Positions 48,589 through 59,977 of a stretch of 64,000 nt of DNA are shown here, one piece after another. The stretch lies in the NCBI GenBank assembly GCA_964007475.1, contig OZ023273.1, forward strand, positions 114,685,812-114,749,811, in the 5' to 3' direction. Source of the stretch: Hybos culiciformis. Lineage: Eukaryota > Arthropoda > Insecta > Diptera > Hybotidae. Each line of letters opens with the position of its first letter. Position 1 is the stretch's first letter. Under the pieces are notes generated by a model. The model had not been told where the DNA came from, ran no database searches, and saw nothing but the letters and a program-made list of their open reading frames with translations. Made by a program: the position numbers and the translations under genes.

Positions 48589-51500
48589 AATTTCTAAAAT
48601 TTGAAAATAATTTTTTATTACTTTTTTTTTTGATTTTTTAATCTAGAAATTTTAGAGTTAATTAAATTACAATATTTTCAGGCATTTTATAGGTACTTAA
48701 TTTAGGAATAAAAATCACATAATATAATCATCATACAATTTTCACTTAATATAATTATAATGTTTATTTAATATTATTCAGAGCATCACGAAAGTTTGTC
48801 CTAAAATAAATCTATGCACATATACCTTTGTCTCATATATGTAACCTATATTTTTTTTAGCGCCCAAAACTAAAATTATGTGATTTATGTATTTTAATTT
48901 ACCTTATTTTAAAAATATTTAAAAAAAAAAATTATTTTTTTGTTATATATATAGAAAAGAATTTAATTTGAAATTTTACAATTTGTCTTGTAACCGCAAG
49001 TGTTTTTGTAAAAAAAAAAGGAAATGCTTAATCCAAAATAATTTCATCTACATAGATTTAGTTTTCGAAAAAATAAAGAAATATTGTACTTATTATTTGT
49101 AACATTGATAACATTACAAATTTTCACAAATTGAAGTACCTACAGTTGATTTTATCTAAAAGAACAGCAACTTCCTTTTGTGCAAGCTTATTTCAATCGA
49201 GGTTTCAAATATATTTTTTCTTAAACGAAATATTTTGGATATTTTTTTTCGGCTTATAGAATGGCCTTAAATTTTGTGCTTTCGTCCTAATAACTATATA
49301 AATAATATCTCACCTGTAACTAATTACATTGTTATCTTAGAAATTAGTTGTTTAATTGTAATTTATAGGTATATATATTATAAGATTACAGAATAATTTT
49401 TATAAATTTTGAGATAATAAACTATATAATATCATAATAGGACTATATAGTATTCTATACAATAATATAATCAAGTTAAGACTAAAAAACAAAACAGTTC
49501 TAACTATTGATGTCTCGTAAAGGTATATTATTTCATATTTGATTTTTTCAATGACGGCAAAAATAAATTTTATCCTAAATTTCTTTTAGCAGGATAGAAT
49601 CTCTAGTCTAGACTCTAGAAAATAAAGGCAATGAATAATTTAATTTATGATTTTTTAAATATGTGTGATGTGTTTAAAAAGTTCTCTTGTTCTCATAGTA
49701 CTATTAGTCAATGCTTTTTTCCTCATTATTGACACTTTTTTTGAAGAATAAAAAATTGTTTTCTTTTTTTGAAATGTCCCAAATTTTCTTTCAAAAAAAT
49801 TATTTTTGCATTTTTCAATTTGCATAAAGCACCTACGCAGCTATTTAACGCTTTAATATTTTTGTTCATATTTTTGAAATATAAATATAAAATAAATAAT
49901 AAAAATAATTAACCGAATGGTTGGGTGAATGTACTTAAATTATCACATAAAAATTATAAGTAAGTTCTCCACTTAAAAAAAAAAGATAAATTATTAGTTT
50001 TTCTACATTAGTTTCTATTTGATTCATCATTTTTCTATACGCAATTATTCTAGTCTAGATATTGTGTAAATAAAAATAATTTAATTGATATTTTTTTTTC
50101 GAAAGCAGATATCTTATAATTAGACCTGTGATGAAATTTGTTCGACTATCATATCCTTTATTTACCTAATTGCAGTGAAAACAGAAAAAGCATTTAAAAT
50201 TGAAATTAAATTTATGAAAATAATTTTCCTACAAAATTGTCACAGTCAGTATTCTGGGTATAATTAACTATTAAGATTTATATCCTTATACCTGTACAAC
50301 TGATAATTTTGTTACAAATATTCTCGAATCATTGACGCCACATTTTCAGTCTCTACCTATTTTATTGTAAAAAATAATAAAAAAAATTTTTTTTAGAACT
50401 CGGTTTAAATAAAATAGCATCTTGAAAAATGATGTAATTGAATTCCATCATCGAACATCGACTTGCGCATATACGATATTGCATTCTATTTTGTGGTTTT
50501 AATTTCTTCATAGGTATATTGTTAGTCAAAAATTGTTTCTTATTAAATTCATTTCATACCATAATATTATGTTTTAGGAATTTTATTTATGAATATAAGG
50601 ACATTTTAATGTTAGTTTTATGTATTTTATGTTGTAGCTTGTATTGTATGAAATTATAAATTTTTAACTTTTCCCGCCTAGTTAAATGAAATTATAATAA
50701 TAAAAACAAAATTAAAAATCATATGTTTTTCCGGCGTTTTTATTTTTTGTTTATTTAAGAGAAATTTTAAATAAAAAACTTTTTAAACATAAAAAAAAAA
50801 AATCTTTTCTCAATAAAAAGCTTTGCAGAAAAATTTTCACTATACAGAAAAATAAAGATTTTTCTGAGAAATTTTTTTTTTTTAATTTCCTAGTCATCAT
50901 TGTTAATTAAAACTGTTCGAATGGAAAATTTCATTTTAAATTCGGGAGCTAATTTAAAAATATAATTTTTTTTTTTTTTTACTACTAAAATAGAAAATTA
51001 ATTTAATTTTTTAATTTACTAAGGTCATAAAAATTTTTTTAATTATTAATAAATTACTACAACAATGTATTATAATTTATATATAATTAAAAAAAAAAAA
51101 TCAATAAAATTACAAAATGCACTATATAATGAATTTTGCATTTTCAATCAAATATTTTAATCATAACGAAAAATAAAAAGTGGTCTATTATTAGGAATAT
51201 ATACATACATACATGAGTAATTTTCATATAATATTTTCATAATCAATATAGGAACGATAGTCTTATATGACAAAAAAAAAGAAGAAAATAGAAAGAAAAA
51301 CTCAAAAATAAAATAAAAAAAAAAAAATAAATAAAATTGTGTGAATAAAAATATTTATAAATAGCAAAACTTCTCTCAAAATGTATAACAGCAAGAAAAC
51401 AAATAATAATTTTATTATAAATTTAAAATTGTTTATAATGAGTTAAATATGAAAATATTTATATACATTATATATAAATTCAATCGTTAAGAATTTTCAT

Positions 51501-51661
51501 AATCTCTTGTGATTCTTGTGAATAATATTATTCAGAATTTTCTTAATTAAACTTTTTTTTTTGCTTTTATCGCTGACTAGAGTATATTCATTATCATGGG
51601 TCTTTATGATTAGTATGATTCACAGGTGTTTCTTTCAAAGATGAAAAATTTTACCAAGGAT

Positions 51662-52050
51662 CAGGGGCGGATTTACACATATGCCGTCTTTAGGCACTAT
51701 TAAAAAAATTTCGGAAAAATCACATTTAAAAAAGACATGAAATTTCAACATGACATAAAAAAAAAGTTTGGAGGTGATTTCGAACTCTTATAGCCTTAAC
51801 CGATTCTAAAAAGTTTTATACTATTTTAAAGTACGAAACATTCCGGAGATTATGAATTTTTTTTCTAAATTAAACTTTAAAATAATCTAAAACGGCTTTT
51901 CAATCAAATTTTGTGATGAAAATGTTTGGGACGGAGCAAGTTCTCTTAAATCAAATCTTAATGAATTTATTTTGGTTTTTAACGTTTTTTTTATGAAATT
52001 TTGCCGCCCTAGGCTCGAGCCTAGTGTGCCTATTCGTAAATCCACCACTG
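51662..52050. mobile_element. hAT-like MITE with nested foldback arm
   Basis: The ends CAGGGGCGGATTTAC and GTAAATCCACCACTG are inverted repeats with three mismatches. An 8-bp target duplication CCAAGGAT flanks the element (51654-51661 and 52051-52058). Eight-base duplications and CAGGGGCGG-like ends are typical of hAT elements. The interior (about 51772-51955) contains a diverged right arm of the foldback family. Confidence 0.75.
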
Positions 52051-52469
52051 CCAAGGATAATACATTTCTGAAACTATCCGTTCCTATAGATAGCGTTTCA
52101 TTCTCTAAGTGCCTTCTTAAATTAAGATTAAGAAAAATCCGGCCTTATGTAAAACCTTAAATACTTATTAAAAGATCATCAATTTTTTTTTTATTCACAT
52201 GTGTTGAGGAAAAAATTTCTCAAGGGTAGTACATGTCTGTAGCTTACCGTTACATTTTGATTTTCAGTTGATTCTTAAAATAACATATACCTAATGATAA
52301 TGGTAAATTTAAAACGATTGTATTTCAAAACCAATATTTTTTCTTAATATCATTAATATAGAATGAATTTGTAATTAAATTTAAAATATAAACATAATAA
52401 TATACATTTAAAAAACTAAAAGTTTTCATATACCTACATATAGTAAGATCGTTATTAATTTGAATTAGT

Positions 52470-54383
52470 ATGGAATCATCAATGGATGCTCCTGCTGTTT
52501 TAAGGAGAAAACGAAAAATTGCTAGACAGCAAAGAGAGAATACCCCTGAACCGAGATTATTGGCAGCCGAATATTCTGATGATGAAAGTAGTTCAGCCGA
52601 CCAACAATTAAAAACTTCAGATCTGGACAATAAATCCGAAAAAAATTTAACCACAAAAATGTCTACAGCTGATGATGGTTCTTTAGTTCAGTCCGTTTCC
52701 ATGCAAATACGCCCTCCAGGTAAAATTTCTGCACATGAAAGCAAAATATTAAGAAGACGCAATAAAAGTTTTGGAGTCTCTGCTGCTCGGAGTCAATCGC
52801 AGCCGAGAGAAAGAGATTTGGAAGAAGAGTTATTTGATAAAAGTGATCCAGAAATTTCAAATTTATTAAGAACTGCTAGAAGAAGTCTCTCTTCATCAAG
52901 GCATCGTGATGAATTCGCAACTAGCGAAAGTGGACAAGAATCATCTACAGCTCCGGCTACTCCAGCTCTTGGCCCGGAAGAATATACGCCGCTATTTGAC
53001 AAAACTTTAGACCAAGAAAAATTAAAAAAATTGCAAAAAAACCTTCAGAAATTCGACGATGAGAGGCGAAAATTTGAAATGGAAAAGAAAAAATTTGAAA
53101 GAGAAAAGCGAGAAATACATAAAATTCGTTATCGTCAATTGATGGAAGGTGAAGAACGACGACGAATGTTAGAATCACGTCGAGCTCCAAGTGACTCAGA
53201 CGATCAACATCAACGGAATTATCAGCAACAAAAATTGTTGGTTCAAAGAAAAAAATCGCCACAGAAAATAATTCGTAAATCAGAGCTCAAACAAGAAGTC
53301 AAGGAGCTTCAGTCAATTTTAAAGCATCGGAAAGAATATGAGAGCTCATCACCAGTTTCTGAATCAGATTCTGCTGAAATTGAATATCAAAATCTACGAA
53401 GACGACATAAACCCACGAGAGCAGAATCAAATGTAACGGATTCACGTCCAATTCCGCCAGAGAGAAAACGTAGTTTAAGTCGAAGTTTAAGCAGAAATCG
53501 TTCATTATCGCCCATTAAAAATAAAAACGAATCTTCTGCAACAGTGATTCAAAAAAATTTCGATAATAAATCAAAAACTGAAAACAAGATTAAACAAAAA
53601 ATATTAGAGAAAAATAATGAAAAGAAGGAAATTGACAAGAAAGCATTAGAAGTGACACAAATTGATGTGAAAATTCCAACTATACCGTTGACGATTTTGA
53701 GTCCTAAGCCAGAACCAGAAATGGAACAAGAAATATATGAAAATAATATTCAAAAAGAAAATATAGGTTTTTTTTCTAAAATTTCAAAATTCTTTAATAA
53801 AGCAAAAAAAGACAAAATTGATGAATATGTTCCTGATACAATTGAAATAGAAAATCATCAGGATGAAATTAAAATTGCATCCAAAGAATTTATTAAGCTT
53901 ATGTATCGAGATTGCAAAAGAGAATTTAGTCAAATGAAATTGGATTATCCTGAACAAGTTAAACGAATTCGAATCGATATAAATATTTGTATATCCCATT
54001 TTATAATTTTAAGCTTATTTTGTGGTTTCGGAGGTCTTATGTTTCGTTTCATCGAAGGTGGTTTTGAAAGTGCATATAAATGTGAAGTTCGTAAGATTAA
54101 GAGAGACTTCATTGATACTTTATGGCTCCAAAGTCATAGCATGAGGTTTGAACTTTGATATTTTTCTTTCAATTTTAACAAATTGATTTTGTTATTAAAA
54201 ACATTTATATATCTTATTTTAGAGAAGATGATTGGAAAACTGAAGCTCGTAATAAATTGAGAAAATTTGAAGAGGAATTACATGTAGTACATGAATTGGG
54301 TTTAAGATATCATGTACCTAAAAATAATAAATGGGATTTTATTAATAGCGTTATATATTGTATAACAATTATAACTTCAATAG
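52470..54383 (+). CDS. K2P potassium channel, alternative first half B (long N-terminus, TM1, pore 1)
   Basis: Exons 52470-54145 and 54223-54383 (phase 2, then phase 1) encode about 612 residues. A cytoplasmic N-terminus of about 505 residues comes first. It is Ser/Arg/Glu-rich, with a strongly charged helical stretch around residues 175-230 (RRKFEMEKKKFEREKREI), then RS-type repeats (SRSLSRNRSLSP). TM1 is HFIILSLFCGFGGLMF followed by the conserved FIEGG. The pore 1 helix is WDFINSVIYCITIITSI, ending one base into the first Gly of GYG, exactly as in half A. With exons 54738-56645 it gives 891 residues. The ATG at 52470 is the first in frame. An N-terminus this long is unusual for a K2P subunit; it could anchor the channel or be an annotation artefact if splicing differs. 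Confidence 0.85.
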
Positions 54384-54737
54384 GTTTGTTAACTTATCTG
54401 TTCATATAGTTTTTTTTAGGTAACTATTAAGTTATTTACAATAAAAAAGAATTAATTAAAATTATTTATTATCTATCAATCTTTTTTTCTTATATCATAT
54501 CTATCATCACAATTAAGAAATATTATTATTTCAATAAAAGTTACGTATACTCACACTGTGAGCATTTAGCACATTGAATTAATTAATATACGTACAATCT
54601 GAATAAATATTGCATATATATATAATAATATAAATATATATTATATAAAATATATACAATTTGAATTAATATACATATATATGCTTAAAATACAAAACAC
54701 TGCCACAATGAAATTATAATAATTTTTATTTTAACAG

Positions 54738-56645
54738 GTTACGGACACATAGCTCCTCAAACAGTTTTAGGTCGAAGTGTTACTATTATTTATGCCATCA
54801 TTGGAATACCAATATTTTTAATATTATTAGCTGATTTTGGTAAACTTTTCACCCGGTGTATCAAATTTGTATGGGGTTTTCTTAGGAGATTATATTATAC
54901 AGGAACTTGTAGAAAAGTTCGAAAAAATGCTCAAGTAAGTCAAATATAGGTATTGTTTTTATAAAATTTAAGAATTCAGAATAAAACGAAAATCCTTCTA
55001 TGATTTTCTTTATTACATTCTGCAATTACACAAGGCTCCACTAGTAATGATTTTTAAATGTTATATGTACACTTGAACATGAATTAAATATAAATGTACC
55101 TGTTTTAAATACAATTTTATTAGAAAATCTACCTGAAACAATATTTTAATTTATCTTAATTGATTAATTTCTGTTTAATTTTTGTGGAGACGAACATGTT
55201 TAAATTTTCAACTGTCTATTATTCCCATTGTAAGAAACTAACAAAACATTTTTAGATGCAAAACATGATGAAAAGCATAGATATGGCTTATGATGTTGCA
55301 ATCCGAAGACCATCAATGTTTATAAGAGATGGTGATATTGAAAGGAATAAACCTGAAGACGATACACCACAAACAAATCCAACAGAGACTCCAACGTCAC
55401 AATATCCTGGAACAATTATTGTTGATGACGAATTCAATTTGCCTATTAGTGTGGCCTCAATCATTTTAATTGCCTATATACTATGTGGTGCCATAATTTA
55501 TAACATTTGGGAAGATTGGACTTATTTTGAATCATTTTATTTTGTATTCATTTCAATGTCAACTATAGGTAATTTAAAAGAAAAAAAAAGAAAAATTGAA
55601 TTGATCACGAAAAAACTTTTTTCTACTACTGTTCGGAAAATATTGATATTTCAGTACTAATTTTAGTTAGAAAAAGTGATTTTTCCCAACTAGTGTAAAT
55701 ATTTCAGCACTAAAATTTAAAAATTAATACGACGAAGAATAAAAACAGAAAATTAGATATTTTTATCAAGATTTTAATCAGTTCACAGATGAAACCAAAA
55801 ATTCTTCTAAGTTTATTTACAATTCTTCAACTGTTATTTGAAAACGGCATTTTACAAGAGTTTATCTGTTTTCTCACTGAAAATTTAAGGGAAGAAAAGC
55901 GTATTTCACAAAGGACGTAATCGATTCATTATGGATGAGGTACATTTTATCAAATGCTAACTTACATGCTTATTCTCTATCAGAAGTCTTTGTAATTAGC
56001 TCACTTGAACTTAAACATTCTTCCGGGAAACTTAAAAGAATGCTGGCCTTTGTAAACTGAGTCAATTAATATTATAACAGATTTAATGATAAAGACGAAA
56101 ACTTATTAATACAAGCGGTTTTAAATTACATTATCTATCAAAACATCAAATATTAAAAGTTAATTTATTTTTCAGGATTTGGTGATTTTGTTCCAAATCA
56201 TCCGATATTTATGATGTGTAGCATACTGTATTTAATATTTGGGCTTGCGTTAACTTCTATGTAAGTAAATAGGCATAATTTTGAATTTTTACAAAGTATA
56301 TGGCTACATTACATTTAAAAAGCAGAATAAAATATTGATTGCATGATAGAAACTGAGGCAGATTTTACACATTTAATAATGCATTTTATTCAATGTTTTA
56401 GGTTTATTAACGTCGTTCAAATTAAACTAAGCGACAGTTTTAAACATGCATCAGCAAAAATTTCAGCTACAATTGGCTTATCGTTAGCTGAAGAAGAAAG
56501 TAAGAATTCTCAAATCGCAGAATCACCAGAATTGGCTGCAGTTCATCGAAATAATTTAGAAAATATTTCAGAAAATCCTAATGAAAATATTTCACCACCT
56601 CCATTACTTCCGAGAGCAAATAAAGACCTTTCACCGAAAAGATAA
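54738..56645 (+). CDS. K2P potassium channel, shared second half (TM2-TM4, pore 2)
   Basis: Exons 54738-54934, 55256-55568, 56176-56260 and 56402-56645 encode about 279 residues. The first base pair GT completes the Gly codon, giving GYGHIAPQT. TM2 follows (SVTIIYAIIGIPIFLILLA), then a cytoplasmic loop, TM3 (VASIILIAYILCGAIIY), pore helix FYFVFISMSTI and the second filter GFGDF, again split by a phase-1 intron in the Gly codon. TM4 is CSILYLIFGLALTSMFI. GYG in pore 1 and GFG in pore 2 are the usual K2P pair. The C-terminus is short and ends SPKR before TAA at 56643. AATAAA is at about 56721. Both upstream first halves fit this part in frame. Confidence 0.93.
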
Positions 56646-59600
56646 CTTCAATAAACTTGCCTTTATTGAAATGTTAAAATTTAAAAAAAAAAATTATTAT
56701 TTTTTATTATTTTTATTTTTAATAAAATTATAGAAAGGAAATAGTACATACTTTTATACGAAATTGACCTATTTTTATATTATATAAAATAATTTTTTTA
56801 TTTTTCAATAATTAAAATACAATAATTATAATATAAAAAATAATGTAAATAGATATTTTATTTTTTTATAAATTTTTTTGTGCTTGTTGTCATGATTTTT
56901 TCATAAAATAAAATAATACAGAATACGTTAAAAAAAAAATCTATAATAAACATAAAATTATTATTTTAATATTCTATGAAATAAATAAATATTATTTGAT
57001 TATTGTTAAGAGATTTTATAAAAGGGAGATTTTTTCAGTATTCAGAGTAAACTAACAGCTGCTTTATCCAGTAATAATTAAAGTATGAATTTAAATAATA
57101 ATTTAAATATAATAGGTAAAATAAGTTTAATATAGCTTGATTACTTCATATTTATTATTAAATTGATAAAAATATGTTATAATCCGAATGAAATCACAAA
57201 TCACTTAGTCGTTCATTATAATATAGAAAGTATATGCTAAAAAATGTGGAACTAAATAATTCTAAAATTTTTTTATGAAATTTGATAAAAAAAAATGTAT
57301 ATTTTGCTCTGGAGAACTGATAATATTGTTGAGAATTTTATTCTATTAATAAATTTAAAAATTAAAAAGAAAATAGTTCACAAAATGTATTTTTATTTAT
57401 TATTTAATTTAACATGGAAAGGAGATATATAGACTTTTAAATAATAACATGTGTAATTTTTTATTGCTTCTTAAAGCCGTATTGAATGAAATCGATAAAA
57501 ACACAACGCTTTTTCAAAAACTTCCAAATATATTTAAGTTTATTTCTTTTCAAAAACATTTTTCTTTATTAAAATAAAACTTTAATTAACTAAACGAACT
57601 ACAAATACATAATGGTTGATGAGTTAAAAGCGTTATGCATATCATGTAGGTAAGTAAATTTGAATTTATATGAAATGACTGTCTTAATTAAATTAATAAA
57701 AAAAGTTGTTCAGATATTTGAGAAGATAGTAAACGTAATTTAACATTAATCAACTACAATTCGTTTTTTATTTTGAGAAAAAAGAATACTAAAAAAATTA
57801 GTAAAGTATAATTTTGTTTTAATGTGAATTTATACATAAATTAAGCTCGAAAAATAAATTAATTTACTTTTATTGAAAATAATCTCAGTTGAGCTGAAGC
57901 ATTTTTAATGCTTTTTATGATTTTACTTTTTGGGAAATACAAAATAATTTTTATTGTAAAATATTTTCTACTTAATATATTAACATAAATCCACTTTGAT
58001 AATGATATGTGATATTTAAAGTAAAAAATTTTTAGCAAAAAGTTATGAATTTCGACTATTAAATAAAAATCATAGCTTCATCATAGAGAAATATGAGAAT
58101 TTTTAACTAATTCTATGTATAATTGTTCAAAAATATATAATATTGTACTTAAAAATAAATTTAGGTTAAAAAAAAATATTAAAGCATCTATTTTAATTTT
58201 AGATTTTTATTCAAATGGAATGTAAAGTTTTTATGTCTGCTGTAACATTTTTGTATATCGGCTATCAGTAAAAGATTTTTTAGTCCTTATTAAAACAAAA
58301 AATTTAATTGAATTAAGTTTAAAATAATCGGAATTATATACTTAATGGCATTTACTGACTCTTAAAAAAATAATATCGGAAAATTAAATGTAAAGATTAT
58401 ATTAATAAACATATTTTCAACAAAATTTCAAAGTTACAAATTGTTTATTTTAAAAAAAAATCATTGAAATGTTTTTCTTTTTACTAAAAAATAACTGAGA
58501 ATGTCTAAATGATGGAATAAGCATTTTTATTACTGTTTTACATCATGTATTCAACTTAGAAGAGTATTATTATAATTACTGTATCAAAAAAATTTATCTT
58601 TATTACACATTTCAGTCATGTACTAAATTAAATTAGAAATTATAATCATTCATTATTATTAATAATGCTTTAATTTTTTGTAAAAATCTAATTAATTGCT
58701 TTTGAAATTATTTAATAAACGTAGAGATATAAATAATAGTCTTTTAAATAAAATAAATGTTTACCTTGAATAATTAAATTTATAATTTTCAACACGTTCA
58801 TTATATAAATTTTCAATATCCCACAATTTTACTCCCAATCTCGAACTTTTTTATGTGTACTGAATCAAAAAATCAATGGTTTTTTATAATTATATTATGT
58901 TTAAAATGTAATAGTTATAAATTACTTATTTTAGTATTAATTTTATGTTGATAGGTGGTGAAGATAATGTGAACTATACGTTTAGCAAATATTGGGAAAT
59001 AATATTTTACGCTTTTAATTTCTAAAACATTATTTCGTTGTTTTTTTTAATTCTAAAAACATATCAATTTTCTTTTATAAACTTTGTTTTATGCGCTTAT
59101 TAAATAATGCTTTTACAAATAATGGTTCATAAACTTTCTAGAAATTAAAAGTTAAAAAAGTGGGAAATATGATATAGCCAACGAAACTAGATATAATTTA
59201 GAAATCTTAAAATAAAAAATTTTGTTTAAAATATATATTTATCAATTCAATAATTGGTTCCTGATATGCATTAGATATTTTTTTGTAAGCATTTTTCTTA
59301 AATAGTGTTACAAGTGGATTCGATAATTAATTCGCAAAAATATTTTAAAGAAAATTTAATTAACAATTTGTTCCCTTATTGAAATGCGCAGAATCATTAA
59401 AAAATAGAACTCATCACAATAAAATACACAATAGTTTTGTAATAACATAATTTCAATAACCTGAATAAACTTAAAAAATATAAAAATACATTTTTTTGAA
59501 TATATTTCGTCATAATTGACAATAGGTTAAAGTATTGACGGAAAATACAGGAAAATTTAATGTTACAACTTGCAGTCAACTATTTAAGTCAATCATCGTA

Positions 59601-59977
59601 TGAATTCCAATATAAATTAAATTATTTTGTTTTTTTTTTATTAATTTTTTTTCTTATTTCAATTTGGAAGAACAAATAAAAATAAATTAAATGCATAAAT
59701 AAAAATTTGATACAATTATATCTTGAAATAGTTCTAAGAAATTAATAATAATAATAATGATATAATAATAATAATATTAATAATTTCACTTACTTTCAAA
59801 TACTATTAGCTTTCAATATTAAATATTCTCTACAATTTCTTTTTGTTTTTAAACCAACTATTTTCAATAGTTTGTGGTAAATATTTAAAAAAAACTCGAT
59901 CAACTACTTAATAAGATAATAAACACTAGTCTAAAACTGCCTAAAATAATACTTTTTCTGATAAAAAAATAAAATAA
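56646..59977. other. Intergenic/3' UTR region between convergent genes
   Basis: AT-rich with several AATAAA hexamers (first at about 56721) that could end the K2P transcript. An (AAT)n-type microsatellite is at about 59741-59790. TTTATT at about 59637 on the plus strand reads as AATAAA for the minus-strand gene. No exon recognised. Confidence 0.5.

Larger units (their letters stand above)
45337..52469 (+). other. Region between the two K2P first halves
   Basis: Searched by eye for a second-half exon (acceptor followed by a GYG completion) and none was found. It holds a repeat with a CTGTCCGTCCG signature (about 47229-47790), a TIR element (48328-48588) and a hAT-like MITE (51662-52050). The promoter of first half B should lie near its end. 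Confidence 0.55.

Noticed and set aside
45337..52469. Search for a separate second half for K2P half A
   Set aside because: No acceptor followed by a GYG-completing exon and no TM2-like coding stretch was seen; Y/F-G-like strings such as the one near 47375 lack a splice site.
52325..53505. Several minus-strand open frames over K2P first half B
   Set aside because: They are antisense shadows of the long N-terminal exon, whose frame continues into a recognisable TM1.
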